Source of the DNA: Metaphire vulgaris | Taxonomy: Eukaryota > Annelida > Clitellata > Crassiclitellata > Megascolecidae | Reading direction: 5' to 3' | Length of the DNA stretch: 64,000 nt | Assembly (NCBI GenBank): GCA_018105865.1 | Contig: CM030836.1 | Span: 1,984,001 to 2,048,000, forward strand | Shown: one piece after another, positions 1 to 12,713 of the stretch | How the letters are laid out: each line of letters begins with the position of its first letter | How positions within the stretch are numbered: the first letter of the stretch is position 1 | Program-made: the position numbers and the translations under genes | The notes under the pieces: model-generated | Database searches by the model: none | What the model saw: only the letters and a program-made list of their open reading frames with translations | What the model was told of the DNA's origin: nothing

Positions 1-119
1 CCTAGGTCCGTGTCACTCTCCATCGCCGATAGCAACGATTATAGAATGATAATAGCGCGCCGTTCAAAGAGAACACGGTTATACAAAGACACACAGAACC
101 AGATTTTGAGAAATTTATA

Positions 120-127
120 TTATTTTT

Positions 128-199
<72 letters not shown>

Positions 200-465
200 G
201 ACGATTTGTGAAGCGCCGTAACATGGCCATCGGCCAAAACTAAAAGCGCTGTACAGTCAACAGTCAACAGTCAACTATACGATATGGTGAACAACTACGT
301 TTTTAGGTCTTTAGCAAACAATTCAGGTGAGGTAATCCCATCAGGGAGAGCATTTCACAGAAGTGGGTTACCGCGAGTCATAGAACACTCGCCAAACTTC
401 GGAGTCCTTGCCGCAGAAGGAAAGTACAACCGGCGGAAGCTGCTAGATCTTAGCTGGAGACGGCA
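120..465 (-). mobile_element. L2/CR1-type LINE, 3' end only
   Basis: Read on the minus strand, 284-455 encodes the conserved C-terminal tail of L2/CR1-type LINE proteins (PKFGECSMTRGNPLL, compare KFGERSFTRGNPILWNSLP in the LINE at 57700). It is followed by a 3' end containing the GTTACGGCGCTT signature and a (TAA)n tail, seen on the plus strand as the trinucleotide run at 125-198. It is strongly 5'-truncated and appears to be inserted into the XY repeat, which resumes near 466. Confidence 0.6.
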
Positions 466-594
466 TCCAGTTAAATTTCTTGGTTGGGGTATAGTACGAA
501 TCTGCCACAAATACGTCCACATACATGAGGCTAATATTCTTCTAGATAAATCGTATTGACCATTGCATTTAGCCTCTCGCCCTTGTTCCGTATC

Positions 595-780
595 AGTGTT
601 TAATCTAGACTCCTGGACTCCGGGGGGACTAACAAAGCCGGGAGGGAGAACTGACAAAGCCGGGGGAATTCTGCTAGGGGCTGCTGTTAATCCATGTAGT
701 ATGCCAAAATTTCTGGGGGGATTTGAAATTTCCGGGAGGGAAATGGCAATTTCCCCCGAAAACGGCCTAGATTAAACACT
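595..780. mobile_element. 186-bp MITE with AGTGTTTAATCTAG termini
   Basis: Perfect 14-bp terminal inverted repeats (AGTGTTTAATCTAG and its complement) are flanked by a 10-bp direct repeat, GTTCCGTATC, at 585-594 and 781-790. The XY copy at 34079 shows the single, uninserted version (GTTCCGCATC). A duplication of 9-10 bp would suit the Mutator-like superfamily, but the internal sequence is non-coding, so the class is an inference. A related right end lies at 33862-33896. Confidence 0.8.
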
Positions 781-884
781 GTTCCGTATCCCTTGAACTG
801 AAATCGATCCTCAGTAGAAAAGAAATGATCTGTAAAATATGCGGCCAAACACTCCGGTGCATAGATTGACTGGATGCTCATAGG

Positions 885-2306
885 CAGTGGCGGTTCCACG
901 TTGGGGATGACTGTGGATGCATCCCCGACCAGACCAAAAAAATTAAAATGCGTGTTTGGCGTCGTTGATAAATTTCTGAGAATAATTTTTGCCCCCCCTG
1001 ATTTTTGGAACAATTTCGCGAATTTTTGTGGTTTTAAATTCAAATTGACTAATTTGACTTGTGTTACGTACTACGTACCAGAAATATTTATATTGAAATA
1101 GATACGGCCGGTCTTGTAACCCAACGGCATTAATTCAAAATTAATGTTACTTACCACGGCTACAATTGCAGCGGATGTGGTTCATAGGTTAAAACTTAAA
1201 GGCGCCCACACCATATGGCCCATGTCATCTCCCATCTAACTTCGAGCCCCCTCCCTCCCCCCGAACCCTGATCCAGTGGACATACCAGATCAAAGCTGGC
1301 GTCCAAGACAGACCCGACGAAGAAAACGAGGTCTACGGTCAAATTGTAAAAGTGCTCGGGAGTTTGGACTACAGTAGATGCCTATGTTCACTGATGATAG
1401 ATTTATAGGCAAGTAATGTGAAAACTGAGACGGCAAAGCCGCAGAAGGATTCCTTTGGACGCGGTATTCTAATTATTAGATCTAAACCTTACACGAAGCG
1501 CGACTGACTAGTCCGTAACTTCAAACCGCGATTTATGGATCTTTCTCTGTGTAGGGCCTACTCCACGGGAAAACCTCTTTGGTCATCCTCTGGCTAAACC
1601 ATGTTTAGCCCCACCCATTCTTTTCCGCCTATTGAATTTAGCACGTCTCTGTCAGACGTCGTATTTAGATATTAGCCTCTCAAGGAGACATTCAGAAAAA
1701 GCGTTAAATCCTATCACGTGTGAGGCCAATGATGAGGCCTATGAATTTCACCGGAATTTATCAGTGGCTTCATCACCATCATCATCACTGCTTTCTGCCA
1801 ACCCATTGGTGGCAATAGCTGGGCACACAACATTTCCAAGAGGCATCGTCACCATCCTGCCCTCTGCCAGCTCTTCAGCGGCAATAGCGAGACACAGTGG
1901 CTTAATGTAGATTAAAAAATATCATTAGAATGTAAAGTGCTGTGCTCTGAAATCTCTACAAAAAAGGAAAGTCTTTTTATCCAAAAAACAAACAACTTAG
2001 ATATCAGGAAATTGCTGTGTGCCTAACTAAACAACTAAGCAGCAATCCATTTGGTATGTAAAATTTATATATAATTGACTTTAATTATATATGTATTTAA
2101 TTATATATATGTATATATATATAATTTAATTAATTATAATAAAATAATTATAATTAATTAATTAATTAATATAATTATATATACATATATATAGGCCATA
2201 TGGTATGTAAAATTGCTATCTATAGTCCTAGATATCCACACAATGGACGAGCATATATAACTTCCTTTTTTTATCCCCCCACCAAGAATTCCTGGAACCG
2301 CCACTG
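885..2306. mobile_element. Non-autonomous hAT-like element, 1.4 kb
   Basis: The ends CAGTGGCGGTTCCA and TGGAACCGCCACTG are inverted repeats, and the 8-bp sequence CTCATAGG is duplicated directly outside them (877-884, 2307-2314). The XY copy at 34174 carries this target once. An 8-bp duplication and CAGTGG termini are typical of the hAT superfamily. No transposase frame is visible. The interior includes an AT-rich self-complementary tract at 2050-2200. Confidence 0.85.
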
Positions 2307-3205
2307 CTCATAGGCCAAGCTATGGTAGTCATGGTTTGAACAAATGTTAGACAAATTGATCGAAATCGCGAACAAGAGCGTATTAGGCTTCGTCATAAAT
2401 ATTCGGCGACATTCATGAGACAGCGCAGCCTAAGCAGTCGAACTGCAGTCTTTTTTTAGTAATTGATTATACTGAGCGAGCATTGGCTATAGATAAATCT
2501 AGAAGTAGTCCTAGTCGCGAAACGGACAGTGTACAACGTCCTCTCCTTTACCAACCCAGGAACGCTTTCTGCCCCCATTTCACTACACTGACTAAGACAT
2601 CGCGCCAAGGCTCGATGTCTGTTCGTCCCCTCCTTCAGCTGAACTCTTCCTATTCGTATTTTCTGACCCCCACCGTTACTACTAATGCGCTCTTCGATGC
2701 TCATGTTTTACTGCCAGTTTGCTGTCATGTCTAATATTGAATTGTGACCAATCTAGGGAAGACTTGCGCATAAGGCGATGAGCTGCATAATTGATTACAG
2801 CCATTATACTAATATTCCGATTTGAAAAGGCTGGGGTGCTTCTTTATTTTATAATAATTATATAATTAGTTATCATCACTACCGTCATCATCGTCCCTTT
2901 TGGCATCTTATTATTTCCTTAACTGCCATTATTTAGTTAATTTGTATATGATGCAATAGTTAATTATTAGTTTAATTTTTATAGCCTATGTTTGATTACT
3001 GTTACTATTGCAAGTGCTAATGCCACCTGTATTGTGTTGAACGTACATGATATCGGTGAACATTGGAAATAATAACAGTTAAGTCAAGTATATAATTTCC
3101 ATCCCAACAACTGTAATATAGTCACTATTGAAGGGTGGCGAAGTCGGGAAGTTAGTAATTATCTTTGGAATTTCTATCTCTCCATCATCATCATCGTCGT
3201 CGACG

Positions 3206-3237
<32 letters not shown>

Positions 3238-3407
3238 TTTTCGTTAAGCCCCATTAACACACATGAACAATTGCAATACACATTGAATATATTCCGGCTA
3301 TGGTTCGATTCCATTGCATTTCATTCCTGCATGAAACCGACCGCTTTATGTTTCAGAATTCGTATCCTGTATGGCGATTCTATCAGCTACAATACAGTCA
3401 TTGTATA

Positions 3408-3527
3408 ATGAAATTTGCTGCAATTATTTTAGGCGCTTTGTATTTAGTAATCAATTTCCTCTCGTCCGCTTCAGCAGCACTATCAAATAGGCAAACTGCT
3501 GCGAACGCATCAATGCAACACCATTGA
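3408..3527 (+). CDS. Possible signal-peptide mini-ORF (39 aa), uncertain
   Basis: From the ATG at 3408 the frame reads MKFAAIILGALYLVINFLSS followed by ASAALSNRQ, which has the basic start, hydrophobic core and AxA-type cleavage site of a secretory signal. It stops after 39 codons. No clear splice donor extends it and no homologue is recognised. It sits just beyond the XY repeat segment shared with 63884-64000, and the third copy runs off the window before this point, so its conservation cannot be tested here. It could equally be chance. Confidence 0.22.
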   Translation: MKFAAIILGALYLVINFLSSASAALSNRQTAANASMQHH

Positions 3528-3639
3528 GGTTGCCAGAATGAATACTCTATCGCTGATTTCAATTATTCACCAGTGCATAGAAAACTCAGCCTCAATTGTC
3601 ACCGCTTCTATGCGATCATCTTCACGGTTCCGGATCCCG

Positions 3640-4366
<727 letters not shown>

Positions 4367-4878
4367 GAAATTAAAAGGAAAATGTTTTATGCAATTTTTC
4401 TTTTATGTAGCCTGGCGATAATTTAATTATTAGGCTAAGCAAAAACAGCAAAATTTGACACCAAAACTGTGATTCCGATCAATACAGACAGCGAAACCAC
4501 TGTCTTCAAGTCCATTTCCTTAAAACCATACTCAATCGTCATATTTGATTAAAACATGTGTTATCGAATATTCTGGAGGCCTATTTTAAACCGTGAAACT
4601 ACTTCGCAAAAATACTGCATATTAACTCTATAAGACCATAACGCACTCAAGCTTCTTTATTTATCTTGTCTGCTAATGACGTCACCAAAGCATGTTTGTT
4701 ATTCCAGAGAAATTATTATGTTTCTTCTGTAAATATTATTGAATAATTAAGAACATTTGTAGTTTTTTTTAGAAATTCAAACATCCAAAGTTGTTCATTT
4801 TCTGGTTTATTCAATCTGTTTGAATATTTAATATTTGCGAATTTGAGCTTTACACAAATAACTTGGCCACCTCTGTAT

Positions 4879-5114
4879 CTGTGGCATAGCGTGACTTTTT
4901 TTTTGGGAAGGGGGGGCATCCTTGGGCCCCTTAACACTGCTGACGAGTAAAAAAAGTCGTCACATCGTTCTCGGGGCCCCTCAACTCTTCCGGCGCCCTT
5001 CTTCGTATAGTGCTGACAAGCAAAAAAGGTCGTCAAGCACTCTTTAGGGCCCCCTTCACCCAGGGCCCGGGGTGCACTTTACAAAGTACCCCCGCACCCC
5101 ACGTTACGCCACTG
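4879..5114. mobile_element. hAT-like MITE, CAGTGGCGTAAC family, 236 bp
   Basis: The termini CTGTGGCATAGCGTGAC and (reversed) CAGTGGCGTAACGTGGGG are imperfect inverted repeats. They are flanked by an 8-bp near-duplication, CTCTGTAT at 4871-4878 and CTCGGTAT at 5115-5122. Block B reads straight through (CACCTCTGTATCATCGAG near 37507), so B has the empty site and the insertion postdates the duplication. It contains GGGCCC-rich arms and two copies of a TGAC(G/A)AG...GTCGTCA motif. It belongs to the same family as 12500-12794. Confidence 0.8.
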
Positions 5115-5786
5115 CTCGGTATCATCGAGTTTTCCAAGATGCAGCATATCATATGTAATTATTAATATTACTATTATTATTGAGATAACATCTATACCGC
5201 AATTTATTGCAAATTAATTAGTTTAGCACGCGTCATCTGAATTTTGAAAGAGACGAATGGGAAAATTACCACTATCCCCTTCCATTGCCATTTAAAGAAG
5301 AAGCAAAGATGGTCACTGCCTGCAAACTGGTGATCAATGGAAGAAGCAACTCTGGGAGGTTAGACGGGCACACCTGATCAGAAAAAGTGCGACAGGTAGC
5401 ACAACAGAGTTGACAGTTACCATGGACACCAGAGTCTGATCCTAGCGAGGAGGTGGAGCGCATCATCACAAACTCCGCCCGTATTTGTTCCAAGGTAATT
5501 ACAATAGATGGCGATTCTCCGTTTGCATTGCTGCAAAGGGAAACAATAGAATTTTGTCAAAGAATAAACTTACTTGAAAGCTGGACTCATATGCATTTCA
5601 CGATACGCACGCTCTCTGTCGAAACAAAAGCACACAATACTTCATAAATGAATAACCCAACCTGGGCATGAAAACATTGGGCGCTCTCCCATTGGTATCC
5701 TTGTCGTCCGAATCAGTCGAAATTTGCTGCCGCAATAAATTAAAAAAGTTATTTTACAAATGAATAACGCATCCATGTCAATGTTC

Positions 5787-6215
5787 TAAGTCAGCGGTGG
5801 CCAAACTATATTGCCCGCGGGCATAATGCGGTCCGCAACAAGAAACCATACAGCCCGCGATATCTTTTAGAAATATACATCCGACCGGCAAAGAGTGAGA
5901 TAATAATTAGAAATTAATTTATAGAAACAAGGCACTTTATTTAAAAATCTTAGAAAGGGTTGGCAGTGCCCGTAGCAAATGAAGGAGAGTGCCTTCAACT
6001 TTCGACCAACAAGTCTTGACAATCATAAAAATGGTGATCGCAGTAAATGCATCGTATTACGCAGCTGCAATAATGGATTCCGATTCCGGAAAAGTACTTG
6101 AAATTATTTTCCTACTTGAAATTCAAAACATTTCGGCTTTTTGCATATGCGGCTGGCCTAATGCAGTATTAGATTTCATGCGGCCCTTCAAAGAAAATGT
6201 TTGCCCATCTCTGTC
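5787..6215. mobile_element. Old hAT-like repeat, present in both blocks
   Basis: The left end reads CAGCGGTGGCCAAACTATAT and the right end, reversed, begins CAGAGATGGGCAAACATTTT; these are imperfect inverted termini of a type common in hAT-derived repeats. Block B has the equivalent at 38217-38643. Because both copies share it, it predates the duplication. No clear target duplication remains and no transposase can be read, so the call is tentative. Confidence 0.4.
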
Positions 6216-6565
6216 CTGAATGGTTGCCCTGGTATTGTATGGCATTAATACAGCCGACATAGCTTGTTTTGCACTTATGCTTCGGTGTTTGCTATGGCAG
6301 CGTGTGAAACCATCTTCACTTCTGAATCGATTTTTATATTAATAAGAAATTATGTTTAGAAATACATGCAATCTCCTTTATTACTGTACATATCGTCTGT
6401 GACAGTGCAGCAGATTACTCTTTGCGTATACAGCGCTCATCAGTCGGGCAGAAATTCCTACTCAGGATAGCCGCAGATTCCGAACTGAAGAATAACAAAT
6501 AGAACAGCAATCTAACAGAACTTTCACAGTTTATCTTATCGACCAAACGCAGTTTCAAAATAAGC

Positions 6566-6886
6566 ATGAAATTACTGAAAGAAATCACTTTACTCATAAT
6601 TATTATTGTTCTTGTTAACGGAGAAGTTAGTGTAACCAATGTAAGAAGCACACTCTACAACGCCGTCTTCGGTGAAAATAGAGAAAGGCTGTGTGCTGTT
6701 GCTAATATTGGTTCGCTGAATCAGAGGTATTTTGTCACAGGCAGATCTGCTGCTGAATGTGCAAGACTTTGCATTTCCTATTCCGACTGCATTGCCTTCA
6801 ATATCTACGATAACGCCACATGTGATTTGATAACATGTCAGTCATTCAGACGGTTTCTTGCTATCGTCTCCTGCAGAGCCTTTTTG
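6566..6886 (+). CDS. Lectin-like gene copy A, exon with signal peptide and PAN-like domain
   Basis: The ATG at 6566 opens MKLLKEITLLIIIIVLVNGE, a signal peptide, followed by a short PAN/apple-like module of about 80 residues. Its cysteines sit in GRSAAECARLCISYSDCIAF, NATCDLITC and VSCRAF, the C...C..C.AF pattern of PAN domains, which bind proteins or sugars outside the cell. The exon ends at a GTAAAT donor (6887) in phase 0. Block B keeps the whole frame (38992-39306) with scattered substitutions and two fewer isoleucines in the signal core, while flanking DNA has diverged more, which suggests constraint. The FTP exons downstream start in phase 1, so at least one linking exon is missing or unrecognised; that the PAN and FTP exons form one gene is inference from order, strand and co-duplication. 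Confidence 0.6.
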
Positions 6887-7134
6887 GTAAATATCAATTT
6901 TTAAAAACAATATAACTTTGTCGTCTAAATTAATAGGTTTCTACTTTGAGATACATTTTGGTATCAGATTATTCGTGGACATAAATAATACATTGTAACT
7001 GGATCCTCCGTGAAATTCGGGGCATTGACCTGAATCACCTGTAAACTAGCTTTGAATGTATCATTTAGGTTCGAATCTTTGCTGTCATTCAATGGCAATA
7101 GTGAAATATAACAATAGTAATAAGAAATAATATA

Positions 7135-8650
7135 ATATAATCTTTATTTCGTGACAAGCACAGCATCAAAAGAAAGTTAAAACACAACCAATAATAACAC
7201 AAATCAACTGAACCAAAACTCAATGCAATAAGCTAAAAATAACTAAGAAACTAAGAAACTAGGCACAAACTTTACACAGTACAGCTTCTGCCCTCAGACA
7301 AGTTCTAGTTATGCACTCAGCAAAGTACAGTGACTTCTTCTCATATTTATTAACGAATGATGCTTGTCGCTTTTTAACAACAACATGCATACTTTCCAAA
7401 CCCGTCAAAGCTCTAATATACATATGAATGCAGATGGTTACATCAGTGGTTTTCACACAGGCTTACTTAGCCTCCTAAACCACTTAAAATCACATTATTA
7501 TTATTATAATACACATTATCTGCCTCGCATGTTTTAAAAATTTTACATACAACTATTGTACTTGAATCAGTCTATCAAGGGCATTAAGAGTAGCCTACTT
7601 TTGTTTGGATATGTGGCTTCCATGCCATACAATACAATGGGTAGACAGTAGCTCTTTACCAGGTTAACACATATCAGTTCAGATGCAGCAGCCCTGCTGC
7701 TACTATACAAACAGTTAAATGTACGAAAAAAAATTTAATTTAACCCGAAATAGATAACCCCAAGTGCCTGCCCTTTTTCAGTGTCACTCCAAGATACCTA
7801 ATTTCCTCCACAAATGGCAAGGCAACACCATCCAGGACCAAAACAGCACATGCGATATTACAACGTGTCCCAATCCTCATGACCATAGACTTCTTCACAT
7901 TAAATTTCAAATCCAAATCCACAAAGTCATTCGTGCAAATATCCAGCATGTGCTGCATGCCAGGTATAGAGTGTGACACCAATAAGATATCATCAGCATA
8001 CAATAAACATCCAAGAAACATATCATTGATATAGCAGCCATATCCAGAATTTTGCAACTTTAAAATTACATCGTCAATATAAACAGCAAATAGCAAAGGC
8101 GAAAGAACCCCTCCATGCCGTACCCTAGCCCCTACAGTGAAAGGTCTCACAAGGCATTACCCCATCTAACCATAACATTACATTTGGAATACCAGTTGAG
8201 CAAAAACTTCAATAAAATGCCAAGGGGTTTGCCTTTGTATCAACTTCAAAAACAGCCCATAGTGACTAATTTTGTCAAAAGCTTTCGAAATGTCAAGAGC
8301 AGAAATGACAGCTGTGCATGAATTTCTATTGAGGTAACTTATTACCCCCTCAGTGTGTATAAGGCATCTGAACGTCCTACCCCAGTTCTGAACCCGAACT
8401 GCAGGCCAGAGCTCACCAAAAAGTTCCAAAATTTCCCCAGTAATACATGCTCAAAAATCTTGGACACTACTGGACTCAGGGTTATGCCCCTATAATTATC
8501 ACAACTTGCAGGGTCTGCTGTGCAGTTCTTTAGCAAAGGGATCATGATCCAATTACCAACACCTTCTGGCACATATCCTACTTTCACCATTAGATTAAAC
8601 AAATGAGTTATACAAGATAATACAATTGGGTGTGCAATCATGTTCCCAAC
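7135..8650 (-). mobile_element. Non-LTR retrotransposon fragment with reverse-transcriptase motifs
   Basis: On the minus strand three overlapping broken frames give a reverse transcriptase in order: IMIPLLKN and NYRGITLSPVVSKIFEHVL (8580-8440), ALDISKAFDKISHYGLFLKL (about 8300), VRHGGVLSPLLFAVYIDDVI (8120-8060), YADDILLVSHS (about 7990) and RYLGVTLKKGRHLG (about 7780). Frameshifts separate them, so it is a pseudogene. The 3' end near 7140 (CTTTATT(T)CGTGACAAGCACAG in plus orientation) is shared with the fragment at 35500-36125. It lies in the part of block A that has no counterpart in B. Confidence 0.8.
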
Positions 8651-8654
8651 ACTA

Positions 8655-9095
8655 CCGTCTTGCAGACCTGTGGGATCACGGGCATTGAGGCTTTCCTCCT
8701 GACGGCCCAACTCAGGTGGATTGGCCACGTCATCCGTATGGATGATAGTCGGATCCCAAAGATGACTTGTTATTGCCAGCTAGAAGATGGTGTACGCTCA
8801 CAGGGTGGACAGATGAAGCGTTACGAAGACATGTTGAAGCCCAATCTCAAAGCGTATTCAATTCCACCTGAGCAACTTCAGTCGCTTGCTCAAGACAGAT
8901 CACACTGGCGCGCTTGCTGCATGGACGGCATTTCCATCTTCGAAGCTCAACGTGTGAAATCGCTCGAAGAAAAACGCCGGATTCGCAAGGAAAGACAGAA
9001 CACTGCGACTGGCTGCTTCCCTTGCAACATCTGTCAGCGTCTCTGCGCTTCACGATTAGGACTTTTCGCACACCAAAAATCACATGAAGCAACTT
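8655..9095 (+). mobile_element. LINE ORF2 C-terminus with C2H2 finger
   Basis: The frame starting in 8630-9097 reads GIEAFLLTAQLRWIGHVIRM, QGGQMKRYEDMLKPNLKAY, AQDRSHWRACCMDG and ends with a C2H2 finger, CNICQRLCASRLGLFAHQKSH. This is the conserved tail of one group of animal LINE proteins. It abuts the opposite-strand LINE at 8650 and is followed by a (CAT)n(CAA)n tail at 9128-9195. Only the tail is present; the frame is still open, which suggests a relatively recent insertion. Confidence 0.75.
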
Positions 9096-9126
9096 AGACC
9101 CAGGATCCGTTGTGTCGACGGCCTAG

Positions 9127-9127
<1 letters not shown>

Positions 9128-9164
<37 letters not shown>

Positions 9165-9198
9165 TATCATCAACAACAACAACAACAACAACATCAAA
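9128..9198. repeat. (CAT)n(CAA)n microsatellite
   Basis: About 14 CAT units pass into about 9 CAA units directly after the LINE tail. The histidine and glutamine runs read from it are by-products, not a protein. Confidence 0.95.
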
Positions 9199-9359
9199 TT
9201 ACTTTTATACCATTTTCAATGGTGCTAATAATTATGTTCCTAGATAAGAGTAGTATGTGGATTTATACTTTCATACTTGCTTTGAGTTACTCTAAATGTG
9301 TAGTCATTGTTTCCTTTAAAATACATGCTGAGGAGTTTCCACTATAATACCAGTTGAGG

Positions 9360-9515
9360 AGTTGATTCTTTAGCAGAATTCTTTGTTGCCCTGCGACGTC
9401 GACTCATGTATAACGATCGAGTGTTATCGCAAAGCGGTCTCACAATTAAATCTCATCGTGCGCGCATGACTGATCAGCTGCTGGAAACACTTGTTTATTT
9501 GAAATGCAACATTGC
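9360..9515 (+). pseudogene. hAT transposase dimerisation-domain fragment
   Basis: The codons from about 9403 read MYNDRVLSQSGLTIKSHRAR then MTDQLLETLVYLKCN. This resembles the C-terminal dimerisation region of hAT transposases (ERVFSxAG...R..M...LLE.LVFLK.N). Nothing upstream continues it and no ends are recognised, so it is a short relic; a domesticated hAT-like gene tail is a less likely alternative. Confidence 0.45.
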
Positions 9516-9525
9516 TGTTGACTAC

Positions 9526-10492
9526 AGTACTGGCCAAATTATTATGGATTTGGTTTGAAAAAGTTGATTTCTGTAGTTGTATTGGTTAAAAAAGCTAAAC
9601 TAATGTGATGCGGTGCACAAATGCAACTTTAATGAATAGCTTAATGTGTCTACGGCCAAAATAAGTCGGACTTGAGCTGTATCAGTACTTTGTCCACCCG
9701 CCACGTGCTTTAGCGACAGCAGCTACCTGATCTGGCATCTGCAGTGTCGATGACCTGGCATGATCCTTCAGCTGCTGGTCATGGAACCATACGTGAAAAA
9801 AGGCTCTCGGTGAGTTGGCTCTTGTTTGTAGAGACTGCTTCTTTGTTCATCTTGTCTTTAAGCATCTGCCAAACATTTTCAATTGGGTTCATGTCGCTAC
9901 TGTTCCCCGGCCAGTCAGGCCTCCTGGTGAATTCCTTCACTTTCCTGGCAATGTGACATGATGAATCGTCATGCTTAAAGGTCATATCTGCATGTCTAGT
10001 GCCAAACCTGATGAAATAAAAATTAAGTAGGCTAATGTAGAGTATCTTCGACCAGTTAGCGGCAGTCCAAGACAAATGCTCTTGAGCCCACTGCAGCGTC
10101 TTCTTCAGTATCCATGTCGTCAGCAGAGGCTTCTTCAGAGGGCGACATGATCTTAACTCCAGCATTGGTCTACGCACCGTTCTGCTGCTTGCAGCTGTCC
10201 CAATCAAATTCAATTCAATCTTCCAACTGTCTAGTGGTTGCCCTGTGGTTGGACAGACACACACTGATCATTTTTCTGTCGTCTCTTGCACTCGATAGAC
10301 GTCGTCTGCCACAACTTCCCCTTTGCCTGGGAGACAATATCAAGCCAGACATCACAATTTTGCAATAACTCTCACAACTTGGGGCAGCACCTTCATATTC
10401 TCAGCAATATCTTGCTGTGTCAAAGATGTCTCCTCCAGAAGAACACAAATCTGACCCTTCTTTCTCGAGCTAAGATCAGACTTCTTTTCCAT
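9526..10492 (-). pseudogene. Decayed Tc1/mariner-type transposase
   Basis: Reading from 10492 down, MEKKSDLSSRKKGQICVLLE then TSLTQQDIAENMKVLPQVV form the N-terminal helix-turn-helix. Further on are RTVRRPMLELRSCRPLKKPL and TLQWAQEHLSWTAANW, and after an internal deletion MTFKHDDSSCHIARKV and DWPGNSSDMNPIENVWQMLK. The last two are the second and third catalytic-acid blocks of Tc1-like DDE transposases. Several stops and the deletion make it non-functional. A likely terminal repeat (CAGTACTGGCCAAATTATTA) starts at 9527; the other end is not seen. It lies in the A-only part of block A. Confidence 0.8.
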
Positions 10493-10726
10493 CACTTGGC
10501 TATGATATGTTGCCGAAGAAATTGCTGTATAATATCAGTTAAATATGCAAAAAAACTCACCAATTGCAAATTGACACTTATAAAATTAACTTTGGTGTGC
10601 GAAGATTAACGAAATGATGGCTGTTATTACTATACCGATTAAACGCTCGTATATTCGTTTGTTTTTATGTATCCTTACGCCATAGGCAGGCTGATTTTCC
10701 TCTTCTTTGATGTAGTAAGCTATTAA

Positions 10727-11162
10727 CCCATTAGTGCCTATATATCGGCCGTTGAAACTGACGCTTACAAAAGCTTTCTTATTTTATTTTAGACTATAAT
10801 TAAATAGGCCTAACTGCATAAATAAGGTACAATATTTAGAGATAGTGTGCTATAAGAATTTCAGTTGTTGATGTTGGAACTCGCATTCATATCACTTTGG
10901 GAATTTCGTCGTAAATTTTTGTGAGAAACATGGCTGGAAAGAGAGGTCAAACTCTGCAATTATAAATGTGTGCTAAAAATAAATATATTACTTAATGTAA
11001 AACCATAAATGCGTTTTGTCAAATATCACCTAAATCAAAGGTATATAATTTGATGTCAATTTTAAAACTTTTTCTAAGAAAATTTCATTAAAATTTACGT
11101 GTCCGTTATAACGGACAATGGGCACTGGCCCAGTGTTCAGGCATATAAATATATAGTTTATC

Positions 11163-11240
<78 letters not shown>

Positions 11241-12676
11241 CAGTATTTTCAAAACAAATTACCACAATCTTTAAAATCTGCAAAAGAATTGGAGTTGTAG
11301 TTTTAAAAGGCAATTTGCCTTATGCATAGTGAAGGTTCGCTATGAAATCTGTCAAATATGCAGTAGCAAAGTTGATTCATTGTATCATTGTATACAATTG
11401 CCACTGGAGCCCTTGTTGAATCTGACCTCAATTAGAAGAAAACAGTGAAGGACTTCTGGACATTTTATAGAACTGTCTGAAGAGGATTAGTCAATTACCA
11501 GTGGCGGCTCCAGGATTTGGCAAGTGGGGGCGGCGGAAGGGGCATTGGGGTGGCAACTGCTGAGCACAGAGGACCAACTATTTTTTTGATTGGTATGTAG
11601 TAGCAGGTATACTGTAGGGCTCCCAACTGGAGGCCACTTTGGGTCAGGCATTCAATAAGGGAGACATGCCCTCAGAACCCACTACTGTATGCAAAGCCCG
11701 CGCTGTCAAATTGACCAAGGCAGTGACAAGTCTAATGAGACGGAAGAACTGGAAAATCTCCACTGAAGTCAGTTTCATATATGAAAAAATCTGTTCGAGG
11801 TTCAAATGATTGACGAAGCTTAATTGGTGAAGTGCTGATGGTCAGATGGTATGACAACAGTGTAGCTACCATAGGCTCTAATGTTGGATGTCTTGCTGAT
11901 GGACAGGCTCAAAGATGGTCCAACAATGAGAAGAGGAAAGTTTCAATTTCTTAACTAAAGTTGTTTCACCATTACAACGAAGGTATGATTGGAGTCTATC
12001 AAATGCATCAACATATAGCTTGCTACTGAACTTGAATATGACAGCGAATGTGGTGGCAATTATTTGTTTATCTATTTGATGTCACAGTAGCAAACGCGTG
12101 GTACTCCGGCCGAAAGTTTAAACGAACTGGAAATAGCCTACTACAATCCAGCGCAGGCCTAAGCCTTCTGAAATGCTATGGAATGCCTCGTTCTTCGGGG
12201 CGTAGACCAGCTTTGCCATCAACTGATATTCGTTTTGATGGTAAACACCACCGACTTGTGTGTGAGAGCACTGAACGGCGCTGCAAAGTCTACTCCAAAA
12301 GTCGATCTACAGATGTGAGAAGTGCAATGTAGGCCTTCACGCTGACTGTCAAAAGGCCTCCCACATTGCAACTTATATTTAAAACTACTAACATGCTTGA
12401 GCAACTGGACAATAAGTATAAACAAGCAGTTAAAATTTGAATAAAAATATGAGTTGCTTTAAAAATTCAAAAGGTAATGCATATACTAATGCGTTTGTTC
12501 AGTGGCGTAACGTGGGGCAGGGGGCACTTTGTCGACTGCCCCGGGCCCCGGCAGTTGGGGGGCCCCAAAAAGAGGGGTCTAAGCTAGGGTTAGGTTAGGG
12601 TTAACCTAAGTAAGCTAGGTTAAGGTTTAACCCTAACTTCTGAACCCTAACCATAGAAGTGAACGCGCGCTGACGA

Positions 12677-12713
<37 letters not shown>

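Larger units (their letters stand above)
466..3420. repeat. XY dispersed repeat, copy 1 (Y part), interrupted
   Basis: Segments 466-594, 781-884 and 2307-3372 match 33970-35040 and 59330-60525 plus 63884-64000 almost continuously. Shared landmarks are a tract ending in CATAGATTGACTGG, the run GAAACGGACAGTGTACAACG and a late ATTAACACACATGA segment. The copy is split by two transposons (595-780 and 885-2306). No protein coding is evident; open frames here are not conserved between copies. It may be an old transposon body or a small segmental duplication. Confidence 0.7.

Noticed and set aside
2456..2734. Overlapping open frames on both strands in the XY repeat
   Set aside because: Not conserved in frame in the copies at 34380-34600 and 59570-59830.
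9084..9347. Histidine- and glutamine-rich open frame
   Set aside because: The His and Gln runs come from (CAT)n and (CAA)n microsatellites after a LINE tail; no conserved flanks.
12676..12711. T-run as a Pol III terminator
   Set aside because: It is the loop of a repeat hairpin inside a MITE, with no A and B boxes upstream.
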